Assembly (NCBI RefSeq): GCF_001905725.1
Contig: NZ_LIWB01000020.1
Span: 96,942-160,941, forward strand
Source of the DNA: Streptomyces sp. CB02400
GTDB taxonomy: Bacteria; Actinomycetota; Actinomycetes; Streptomycetales; Streptomycetaceae
Direction: 5' to 3'
DNA length: 64,000 nucleotides
The first letter of the stretch is position 1. Every line of letters begins with the position of its first letter. Of this stretch, positions 35,219 to 42,567 are shown piece by piece. Made by a program: the position numbers and the translations under genes. The notes beneath the pieces were generated by a model. That model was not told the origin of the DNA. It did not search any database and saw only the letters and a program-made list of their open reading frames with translations.

Positions 35219-35926
35219 TCAGCAGGCACCGAGGTCTTCCCAGACGCCCCATTCGCCGGTGGCGCCGGGCTCCTCGCCCGTCACCCACCACTTGGCGCGC
35301 CAGGTGCGGCCGCCGTGGGAGACGGTCTCGCCGCCGGTGTAGACGCTCCCGGCGTTCCAGACCGGCGCGATGCAGTCGCCCGGCTCGTCGTCACCACCGC
35401 CGTCGTCACCGCCGCCGATGTTGACGTCGATGCAGGCGTAGAAGGCGTTGGCGGTGTCCGCGATGTTCCAGACGGCGAGCACCTTCTGCCGGCCGGTGAA
35501 CCCGCCGAAGTCCAGCTGGTGGCTGACCGAGGCGGGGGGCTGGGCGCCACGACCGTCGAACTGCGCGACCTTCTGGTCACCGATGAAGTACTGCCAGTTG
35601 CTGGTGGCGTGCCGTGCCTCGATGGTCCAGGTGAAGGTGTGCGTGGTGCCGATCGGCGTGACCCGCCAGCCCTTGCTGTCGTCGTCCAGGTCGGCCCACC
35701 GGGGGTCCCCGCCGCTGCAGTCGCGCAGTCCCTTCGGGCCCTCGACGCTCGCCGGTTCCCACTTGATCTGACCGCACTGCACCACGCGGTTGGCGCACTG
35801 GTCCTGCCGGCTCCCCGGCGAGACCACCCAGCCGTGGGCGCTCGCCGTCGGCGCCGGCAGGCTGATCGCGACCACGGGAGCGACCAGCGCTCCCACGGCG
35901 ACAGCCACCTTTCTTTTCATGCTCAT
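35219..35926 (-). CDS. AA10 lytic polysaccharide monooxygenase with CBM5/12
   Basis: 235 residues from ATG 35926, with an AGGGGAAG site. The signal peptide is cut before HGWVVSPGSR, so His becomes residue 1 of the mature protein, the first copper ligand of the histidine brace. The second His lies in IEARHATSNW. Catalytic domain to about residue 170, a Gly/Asp linker, and a CBM5/12-type chitin-binding domain (WNAGSVYTGGETVSHGG, then WGVWEDLG). It oxidises crystalline chitin and makes it accessible to the chitinase encoded next. Two DasR-type boxes lie upstream. Confidence 0.94.
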   Translation of the reverse strand: MSMKRKVAVAVGALVAPVVAISLPAPTASAHGWVVSPGSRQDQCANRVVQCGQIKWEPASVEGPKGLRDCSGGDPRWADLDDDSKGWRVTPIGTTHTFTWTIEARHATSNWQYFIGDQKVAQFDGRGAQPPASVSHQLDFGGFTGRQKVLAVWNIADTANAFYACIDVNIGGGDDGGGDDEPGDCIAPVWNAGSVYTGGETVSHGGRTWRAKWWVTGEEPGATGEWGVWEDLGAC

Positions 35927-36003
35927 GACATTCTTCCCCTTCGGTCTCCGTCGAACCAGCCCGCCCCGGCGTACGACGTTGCCGATCAGGCAACCTCACA
36001 GCA

Positions 36004-36037
36004 CAGGTCTAGACCTGCGCATGTCAGGTCTAGACCT
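36004..36037. promoter_or_regulatory. Pair of DasR-type operators upstream of the chitin genes
   Basis: CAGGTCTAGACCTG (36004-36017) is a perfect palindrome and AGGTCTAGACCT (36026-36037) repeats its core. Both contain GGTCTAGACC, the centre of the DasR responsive element known from Streptomyces chitinase promoters. The two centres are 21 bp apart, two helical turns, and about 80 bp from the LPMO start. Confidence 0.85.
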
Positions 36038-36458
36038 TAGCGACCCTGTGGGTGCCGTCAAGAGGTTGCGCACGAGGGAGTGAACGGCCGCGCGACCGCG
36101 CCGACTTCGGCCGGCTCCCGAAACGACGGCCGGCGTGAAGCAGGCCGCCGGCCGGACGACGGTCATCACGGACGGTGGCCACCACGGCACCGGCCCGGTC
36201 GTCCGGCATGCCAAAGATCATTCACGGGGCGGGCCCCAGGGCGGGGGCGACACCCGGAGCGGCCGCCCGTTCGCGGGGAGAGCCGGGCGCCGAGCATGCC
36301 GGACGCCGTCGAGCCCATCACCCGGGCCGATGATCCAAAACGTCCGGTGTGACCTTGGATATACCCTTTGGTGCCCGGTCGTGCGTAGCCTGACCAACTG
36401 CTCTCGCACGCAGTGCCGCGATATCGGGTGCACATCACATCGATCGTTCAGGAGACCC
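36038..36458 (+). other. Intergenic region before the VanW gene
   Basis: No intact gene. On the plus strand at 36135-36230 the frame reads KQAAGRTTVITDGGHHGTGP, faintly like the DDE region of IS5-type transposases (DGGYxGTG). At most a relic. An AT-rich patch with GGATATACC at 36357-36365 is the most promoter-like spot for the VanW gene. Confidence 0.35.
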
Positions 36459-38183
36459 ATGCGCCCCCGGATAGCCTCTCTCCCGCCCGTCGCCCTGGCG
36501 GGCGGTGCCCTGACCGTCGGCATCGGCGGCCTGTACCTCGCCGGGCTGCTGCTCACCGGCGGTGAGATCGAGGCGGGTACGACGGTGCGCGGCATGGACA
36601 TCGGGGGCCTGACCCGTGAGGAAGCCACCCGGAAGCTGGAACAGCACCTGGCGGAGGCCGGCCCGCGGAAGCTGGCCGTACAGGTCGGCGACCGCGAGGG
36701 CGCGGTCGATCCACGGCAGGCGGGGCTCGCCTTCGACATCCGGGAGACCCTGGACCGGGCGACGTCCACCGGCGCCGATCCGGTCAGTGTGATCGGCGGG
36801 CTGTTCCGCTCGGGCGGTGACATCGAGCCGGTCCTGCGAGTCGATGAGGACAAGGCCCGTGCCACCCTCGGGAAGCTGGCGAAGACGCTCGACCAGAAGG
36901 TCCGCGACGGCGCTGTCTCCTTCGCAGGCGGCCGTGTCGAGCAGACCGCGCCGCGCACCGGGTACGCGCTGGACGTGGACGCCGCGATCGGCTCACTGCG
37001 CACCTCCTTCCTGCGCGGCGCGACGGACTCGGTCACGGTGCTGCCCGCACGCGAGACCAAGCCGAAGGTCACGGCGGAGGAGACGCGACGGGCGGTGCGC
37101 GAGTTCGCGCGGCCGGCGATGTCGGCACCGGTCACGCTCACCGCGGGCGGCAAGCGGTTCACGCTCTCCCCGGCCGTGCTCGGCGAGTACCTGACCATGC
37201 GGCCGGACGACACCGGCAGGCTCACACCGGACCTCGACAGCAAGGGCCTGCGCGCCGCCCCCGCGGTGACCGGCGCCCTGAACGGCCTCCCCGCCACGCC
37301 CCGGAACGCACGGCTGGCACTCCAGGGCGACAAGGCCGTGGTGACCGCCGACGCCACACCCGCCGTGGAGGTCACCGACAAGGCCCTGGGCAAGGCCGTC
37401 CTGCCCCTGCTCACCGAGTCGGGCACCGCCCGCACCGGCGAGGTGGCCACCCGGCGGATCCAGCCGGAGGTCACCCGCGAGAACGCGGCCCGGCTGGGGC
37501 TCACCGAGAAGATGTCCTCCTTCACCGTCGACTTCGAACCGGCCGCCTACCGCACGACGAACGTCGGCCGGGCCGTGGAACTCATCAACGGCTCCGTCGT
37601 CATGCCGAACGAGACCTGGAGCTTCAACCGGACCGTCGGCGAACGCACCGAGGCCAACGGTTTCGTCGACGGCATCATGATCTACGACGACCAGTACACC
37701 AAGGCGCCCGGCGGCGGTGTCTCCGCCGTGGCCACGACCGTCTTCAACGCGATGTTCTTCGCGGGCGTCAAGCCCGTCGAGCACGGCGCCCACTCCTTCT
37801 ACATCGAGCGCTACCCCGAGGGCCGCGAGGCGACGGTCGCCTGGGGCAGCCTGGACCTGAGGTTCACCAACGACTCCGGCAAGGCCATCTACATCCAGGC
37901 CGAGTCCACCGACACCTCGCTGACCGTCAGCTTCCTCGGCACGAAGAAGTACGACGAGATCACGTCGGTCAAGGGGCCGCGCACCGACGTGCAGCAGCCG
38001 GAGACGAAGGTGAGCACCGACGAACAGTGCGTGCCGCAGACCCCGCTCGAGGGCTTCGACGTCACCGTGGAGCGGGTCTTCCACGACGACGGCCGGGAAG
38101 TGAAGCGGGAACCGTTCCGCACCCACTACACCCCACGCGACGAAATCACCTGCGAAGAGACGCCGAGCACGCGTCAGCCCTGA
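36459..38183 (+). CDS. VanW-family membrane-anchored protein with peptidoglycan-binding-like domains
   Basis: 574 residues from ATG 36459, with GGAG upstream. One N-terminal helix (residues 8-30) anchors it. Two PG-binding-4-type domains follow (about 40-300), then the VanW domain (about 340-500) with GRAVELINGSVVMPNETWSF, GFVDGIMIYD and GGGVSAVATTVFNAMFFAG. A short C-terminal domain holds two Cys. It is probably exposed outside the membrane and acts on or binds the cell wall. No van resistance genes are near, so resistance is not implied. Confidence 0.88.
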   Translation: MRPRIASLPPVALAGGALTVGIGGLYLAGLLLTGGEIEAGTTVRGMDIGGLTREEATRKLEQHLAEAGPRKLAVQVGDREGAVDPRQAGLAFDIRETLDRATSTGADPVSVIGGLFRSGGDIEPVLRVDEDKARATLGKLAKTLDQKVRDGAVSFAGGRVEQTAPRTGYALDVDAAIGSLRTSFLRGATDSVTVLPARETKPKVTAEETRRAVREFARPAMSAPVTLTAGGKRFTLSPAVLGEYLTMRPDDTGRLTPDLDSKGLRAAPAVTGALNGLPATPRNARLALQGDKAVVTADATPAVEVTDKALGKAVLPLLTESGTARTGEVATRRIQPEVTRENAARLGLTEKMSSFTVDFEPAAYRTTNVGRAVELINGSVVMPNETWSFNRTVGERTEANGFVDGIMIYDDQYTKAPGGGVSAVATTVFNAMFFAGVKPVEHGAHSFYIERYPEGREATVAWGSLDLRFTNDSGKAIYIQAESTDTSLTVSFLGTKKYDEITSVKGPRTDVQQPETKVSTDEQCVPQTPLEGFDVTVERVFHDDGREVKREPFRTHYTPRDEITCEETPSTRQP

Positions 38184-38473
38184 GGAACGCCACCCCATCG
38201 GTCTGCCCGGCAGGACATCGTCCCGGCCTCGCCCGCCCGTACGCCCCGACCGGCCCACGGATGCCACGAGGCCACGCACCCGAGGGATTCCCCGCTCACG
38301 CCCACAGACGCGGGACCGCAGATCGGGCTCTGTCCCGCATTCGGTGGTGCCGAAGGGTGATGGCCGTCGTCGATGTGGCGGACGAAGGCGAGCTCATCCG
38401 GGTGTCGGCCCGGTGGTCGGCATCGTCGAGATCCACGTGCGCCGGGACGCGGGAACTCCCTCGATGACCACCA

Positions 38474-39472
38474 TCAGCGCATGGTGATCACCAGCTTACC
38501 CGTGGTGCGCCCCGTCTCTCCCAGAGCGTGGGCCCGGGCGCCTTCGGCGAGGGGGAAGGTGCCGGAGACGTGGGCGCGGAGCTTGCCACGGTCGACGAGT
38601 TCGGCGACGGCGCGCATCCCGGCCTGGTCGTGCTCGACGAGGAGACCGACGGCGCGGACCTGTGCCTTCTCCGCCGCGGCCTGGGTGTCCTCGGCACCCG
38701 GCAGCAGGGAGACGACGACGCCACCGGGACGGAGCACGCTCACGGAACGGGTGGCGGTCTCCCCGCCGAGGGCGTCCAGGACGACGTCGTAGCGCTCGTC
38801 GGTGTCGGTGAAGTCCTCGGAGCGGTGGTCGATACAGGCATCCGCGCCGAGTTCGCGCAGGAAGTCGTGCTTGGGGGCGCTCGCCGTACCGGTGACGTGC
38901 GCGCCGCGCTCCTTGGCGATCTGTACGGCGAGATGACCGACACCGCCGGCCGCGGCGTGGATCAGCACCCGCTGCCCGGCCCGGAGGTCCGCGGTTTCGA
39001 CGAGGGCTTGCCAGGCGGTGAGCGCGGCCAGCGGCAGGGCGGCCGCCTGGACGTGGTCGATCCCGGCGGGCTTGGCGGCGAAGGCGCGGGTGGGGCCGGT
39101 GACGTACTCGGCATGGGAGCCGACCCCGTACGGGTAGGGCAGCATGCCGAACACCTCGTCACCTGGCCGGAAGAGGGTGACACCGAAGCCGGTCCCCACC
39201 ACGGTGCCGGAGACGTCCCAGCCTAGGGTCAGCGGCGGGGGCGGCAGGAAAATACTCAGGGCGCGGTGCTTGAAGTCCGTGGGGTTGAGTCCGGCCGCGT
39301 GCACGGCGACGAGGATCTCCCCGGGGCCGGGCGTCGGCCGCGGAAGCTCGGTCGGCCGCAGTACCTCGGGGCCGCCGAGGACCGTCTGGTGCAGGGCGAG
39401 CATCACGGGGGCGCCGCCCGTGGCGGCGGGGTCCGAGGAGCTGAGGTTCTCAGGGATGTCGGTCGAGGTCAT
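38474..39472 (-). CDS. Quinone-oxidoreductase-like MDR family NADP-dependent oxidoreductase
   Basis: 332 residues. GroES-like N-terminal domain (PTPGPGEILVAVHAAGLNPTD, then LGWDVSGTVV) and a Rossmann domain with AAAGGVGHLAVQIA for NADPH. The zinc ligands of true alcohol dehydrogenases are absent. It reduces quinones or enones. The substrate is unknown. Transcribed divergently from a GlxA-type regulator across 70 bp that carry a perfect palindrome, so regulation by that neighbour is likely. Confidence 0.92.
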   Translation of the reverse strand: MTSTDIPENLSSSDPAATGGAPVMLALHQTVLGGPEVLRPTELPRPTPGPGEILVAVHAAGLNPTDFKHRALSIFLPPPPLTLGWDVSGTVVGTGFGVTLFRPGDEVFGMLPYPYGVGSHAEYVTGPTRAFAAKPAGIDHVQAAALPLAALTAWQALVETADLRAGQRVLIHAAAGGVGHLAVQIAKERGAHVTGTASAPKHDFLRELGADACIDHRSEDFTDTDERYDVVLDALGGETATRSVSVLRPGGVVVSLLPGAEDTQAAAEKAQVRAVGLLVEHDQAGMRAVAELVDRGKLRAHVSGTFPLAEGARAHALGETGRTTGKLVITMR

Positions 39473-39512
39473 GCCTCGATCCTGGCCGTACGGTCACGGC
39501 GGGCACGATGGC

Positions 39513-39526
39513 AAGAAGGTCTTCTT
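39513..39526. promoter_or_regulatory. Palindrome in the divergent oxidoreductase/GlxA promoter
   Basis: AAGAAG-GT-CTTCTT is a perfect 6-bp-arm inverted repeat, AT-rich for this genome, centred 23 bp before the regulator start and 47 bp before the oxidoreductase start. Candidate operator for the adjacent regulator. Confidence 0.6.
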
Positions 39527-39542
39527 CCGATACATTCCTGCC

Positions 39543-40694
39543 ATGACCGTCGAGACTCCCACCGTCCGTTCCACGTCCGCCGGGCCCTCCCGGGTCCGTG
39601 GCCTCGCCGAGCGCACGGCCGAACTGGACCGCCTGATGCGTCCGGACCCGCGGCCCGGCGCCCACAAGGTCGTCGTCCTCGCCCTCGACGGCGTCTATCC
39701 CTTCGAACTCGGCATCCCGCACCGGGTCCTGGGTTCCGCCGACGGCCGCTACGAGGTGCTGTCCGCGAGCGTGGACGGGCAGCCTGTGCGCACCGACTCG
39801 GATCTCACCGTCACCCCCGGGCACGGCCCTGAGGTGCTGGCGGAGGCAGACACCGTGGTCATCCCTCCGTACGCGATCTCCCGGGCCTCGGTCACCGCCC
39901 CGGACCCGCAAGGCCTCGCCGCCCTGGCCCGCGTCCGCCCCGGCACCCGTCTGGTGTCCATCTGCACCGGCGCCTTCCTGCTGGCCGCCGCCGGTCTCCT
40001 GGACGGGCGCCGGGCCACCACCCACTGGGCGCTGACCGACCACTTCAAGGAACTGTTCCCCCGGGTCGAGCTCGACGCCGGCGTGCTCTTCGTCGACCAC
40101 GGTGACGTGCTGACCTCCGCGGGGGCGGCGAGCGGTGTCGACGTCTGCCTGCACCTGGTGCGCCAGGACCACGGCAGCGAGGTGGCCAACCAGGTCGCCC
40201 GTCGCTGCGTCGTGCCGCCGTACCGGGACGGCGGGCAGGCGCAGTACATCGAGCAGCCCCTGCCACCGGCGAGCAGAACCGGCACCGGGCCGACCCGCGA
40301 CTGGGCACTGCAGCGGCTGCAACTGCCTCTGTCGCTGGACGAGCTGGCCGGGCACGCGGCGATGAGCACCCGTACCTTCGCCCGGCGCTTCCGGGAGGAG
40401 ACCGGTCTGAGCCCCGGCCGCTGGCTCGTCCAGCAGCGGCTGCGGCGGGCGCGGCAGCTGCTGGAGACCAGCGACCTGCCGGTGGAACGGGTCGCCCACG
40501 AAGTCGGCTTCGCCACCGCGACCTCGCTGCGGCGGCACTTGGCGGCCGAGGCGGGGGTCGCCCCGTCGGCGTACCGGCGCACCTTCCGTGCCTCCGGTGC
40601 GGCCGCGGGCGACGTCAGTGCGCCGGCAGCACCCGGGCAGAGAGGCTCCACCGGCCTGCCGCCCTCACGGACGGCGGGCCGTCCCATGCGCTGA
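39543..40694 (+). CDS. GlxA-family AraC-type regulator with DJ-1/PfpI domain
   Basis: 383 residues from ATG 39543. N-terminal DJ-1/PfpI-like domain (about 40-215) with the family's nucleophile-elbow-like VSICTGAFLLAAAGLL and RRATTHW. C-terminal AraC double helix-turn-helix (about 255-345; HAAMSTRTFARRFREETG, then VAHEVGFATATSLRRH). Such regulators usually control an adjacent enzyme and sense a small molecule through the first domain. The partner here is the divergent oxidoreductase. The last 40 residues are Ala/Pro-rich. Confidence 0.92.
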   Translation: MTVETPTVRSTSAGPSRVRGLAERTAELDRLMRPDPRPGAHKVVVLALDGVYPFELGIPHRVLGSADGRYEVLSASVDGQPVRTDSDLTVTPGHGPEVLAEADTVVIPPYAISRASVTAPDPQGLAALARVRPGTRLVSICTGAFLLAAAGLLDGRRATTHWALTDHFKELFPRVELDAGVLFVDHGDVLTSAGAASGVDVCLHLVRQDHGSEVANQVARRCVVPPYRDGGQAQYIEQPLPPASRTGTGPTRDWALQRLQLPLSLDELAGHAAMSTRTFARRFREETGLSPGRWLVQQRLRRARQLLETSDLPVERVAHEVGFATATSLRRHLAAEAGVAPSAYRRTFRASGAAAGDVSAPAAPGQRGSTGLPPSRTAGRPMR

Positions 40695-40979
40695 CGCCCA
40701 AGGCACCCGTACCGACCCGCGGGTGGAACACCGAGCTCGGCTTCTGACAGCGCGCTCCGGCCACCCTTTCGCCGGGTGCGAAGCCGACTTCCGTAAGGGT
40801 CGGTACACGATGACCGACCACGGGTGACCCCGGAGCCGGCCGACCGGGTCTGGCTCATGAGGGATCAGCCCGCGCCGGAAGCGGTACAGGACCGGTGGTC
40901 GGCGCTCGGCGCCGCGCTCGCGGCCGGCCACCACGGCGGCGCCGGTGAGCTCACCCACCGAAACCCCCGGCCCCTGGTG

Positions 40980-41618
40980 TCAGAGTCCTCGCTCGATGGC
41001 CCGCAGCAGCCTCTGCTCGGCCTCTTCCGCCTGACCGGGGAGCAGGCCCCGCAGGGGTCCCTCGATGAGGAGTACGGCCATGCCGTGCACGGCCGCCCAG
41101 ACGAAGTACTCGGCGCCCGGGCGGCGTTCGACGGGCAGCATGCCGCAGGCCGACAGGTCGTCCAGGGCGTCCGACAGCAGCCGGAAGGCGGTGCGGCCGC
41201 CGGTTCCGGCCGCGGCCTCGGTGTCGGTGTTCTCCAGGTCCGAGGTCACGAACGCCGCGCGGAACAGACCGGGTTCGGCCCGTGCGAACGAGAGGTAGCC
41301 GCGGACCAGGGCCCTCAGGCGCGCGCGGGCCACGGCCTGCGCCCCGGCTTCGTCCCCCTCCGGTCGCTCGTCGGCCTCTTCCGCCGTCCGCAGCTCCATG
41401 GCACGGGCGAGTTCCGCCAGGGCGGCCTGGGACACCGCGCTCAGCAGGGCACGGCGGTCGTCGAAGTGGCGGTAGGCGGCGTTGGGCACGACACCTGCCT
41501 GCCGGGTGGCCTCCCTCAGGACCACCGCGTCCGGGCCGCCGGTGCGGGCGAGTTCCACGCCCGCCGCGATCAGCGCCTGCCGCAGGTTCCCGTGCCGGTA
41601 GGTGTCCCGGGTCGCCAT
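40980..41618 (-). CDS. TetR-family repressor
   Basis: 212 residues from ATG 41618, with AGGAGG six bases upstream. N-terminal helix-turn-helix (about 10-58; REATRQAGVVPNAAYRHFDD) and a WHG-type ligand domain (YFVWAAVHGMAVLL). It is divergent from an ABC-FtsX transporter operon. Between them are two near-identical 19-bp imperfect palindromes, one by each gene, which it most likely binds to repress itself and the transporter. Confidence 0.93.
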   Translation of the reverse strand: MATRDTYRHGNLRQALIAAGVELARTGGPDAVVLREATRQAGVVPNAAYRHFDDRRALLSAVSQAALAELARAMELRTAEEADERPEGDEAGAQAVARARLRALVRGYLSFARAEPGLFRAAFVTSDLENTDTEAAAGTGGRTAFRLLSDALDDLSACGMLPVERRPGAEYFVWAAVHGMAVLLIEGPLRGLLPGQAEEAEQRLLRAIERGL

Positions 41619-41653
41619 CGGTCCTCCTCGTTCCTGTGACCGTCTCCCGAGGG

Positions 41654-41672
41654 ATGTGGACGGCGTACACAA
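41654..41672. promoter_or_regulatory. TetR operator 1
   Basis: ATGTGGACGGCGTACACAA, an imperfect palindrome (TGTG...CACA with symmetric AC/GT inside), 36 bp upstream of the TetR start. The same 19 bases recur exactly at 41731-41749. Confidence 0.8.
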
Positions 41673-41730
41673 CTGGGGGTACTGTACGACACCTCCCCTC
41701 GCCCGCACCTCGACGGGCGCGGCCCACCAA

Positions 41731-41749
41731 ATGTGGACGGCGTACACAA
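41731..41749. promoter_or_regulatory. TetR operator 2
   Basis: Exact second copy of the 19-bp site at 41654, same orientation, 77 bp away and 45 bp before the ABC ATPase start. Placement beside each of two divergent genes is typical of a shared repressor. Confidence 0.8.
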
Positions 41750-41793
41750 AGGTCGGGAGGGGGCGTGGAAGGACATCCATCAAGGGGGCGGAG

Positions 41794-42567
41794 TTGGAAG
41801 AAGCAGTGCGTCTCGAAGCCGTGTCCAGGCAATACGGTTCCGGGCGATCGGCGGTGACCGTGCTCGGCCCGCTCGACCTGTGTTTCACCCGGGGGAGCTT
41901 CACCGCGGTCATGGGGCCCTCGGGGTCGGGCAAGTCCACCCTGCTCCAGTGCGCCGCGGGGCTGGACCGGCCCAGTGCCGGCCGCGTCGTCCTCGACGGC
42001 ACGGACATCTCGTCGCTCGGCGAGACGGCGCGAACCGCCTACCGCAGGAGGGCCACGGGTTTCGTCTTCCAGGCGTACAACCTGCTGCCCTCGCTCACCG
42101 CGGAACAGAACATCGCACTGCCGCTGCGACTCGACGGACGGCGCCCGACTCGTGGGGAGATACGGAGGGCGCTGGAGCGGGTGGGTCTGGCGGACAGGGC
42201 CGGCAGCCGTCCGGGCGAGCTCTCCGGCGGCCAGCAGCAACGCGTCGCCGTGGCCCGTGCCCTGGTGACCCGGCCCGCCGTGCTCTTCGCGGACGAGCCC
42301 ACCGGGGCCCTCGACCTCGCCACGGGGCGCGAACTCCTGCGAGACCTGCGGGACCTGGTGGACACGCCGGGCCGCCACGGGCTGGGAACGGTGGTCATGG
42401 TCACCCACGATCCGCAGGTCGCGGCCTTCGCCGACCGGGTGGTGTTCCTCGCCGACGGTCTCGTCGCCGGGGAGCTGCACGGCCCGGCTCCGGAGGCGGT
42501 CGCCGCCCGGATGGCGGCGCTGGGCGGAACGCGGGGCGTGGCCGTGTCGGAGGCCGCGCGATGCTGA
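41794..42567 (+). CDS. ABC transporter ATP-binding protein (MacB/LolD type)
   Basis: 257 residues from TTG 41794, chosen for the AAGGGGGCGGAG run just upstream. In-frame starts further up lie inside the operators. Walker A GPSGSGKSTL, signature LSGGQQQRVAVARAL, Walker B VLFADEPTGALD and VMVTHDP are intact. Pairs with the FtsX-like permease whose ATG lies seven bases before this stop. These systems extrude drugs or peptides or pull lipids from the membrane rather than import. Confidence 0.92.
   Translation: MEEAVRLEAVSRQYGSGRSAVTVLGPLDLCFTRGSFTAVMGPSGSGKSTLLQCAAGLDRPSAGRVVLDGTDISSLGETARTAYRRRATGFVFQAYNLLPSLTAEQNIALPLRLDGRRPTRGEIRRALERVGLADRAGSRPGELSGGQQQRVAVARALVTRPAVLFADEPTGALDLATGRELLRDLRDLVDTPGRHGLGTVVMVTHDPQVAAFADRVVFLADGLVAGELHGPAPEAVAARMAALGGTRGVAVSEAARC

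Noticed and set aside
36459..38183. Glycopeptide resistance role for the VanW protein
   Set aside because: VanW is accessory in resistance clusters. No vanH, vanA or vanX genes are present, and such proteins are common in Streptomyces.
38184..38473. Small plus-strand frames after the VanW gene
   Set aside because: No motifs, no ribosome site, Arg-rich composition. Treated as intergenic.
40824..40979. Plus-strand frame reading MTPEPADRVWLMRD and on
   Set aside because: It looks faintly protein-like but has no recognisable family and continues antisense into the TetR gene. A remnant is possible but cannot be supported.
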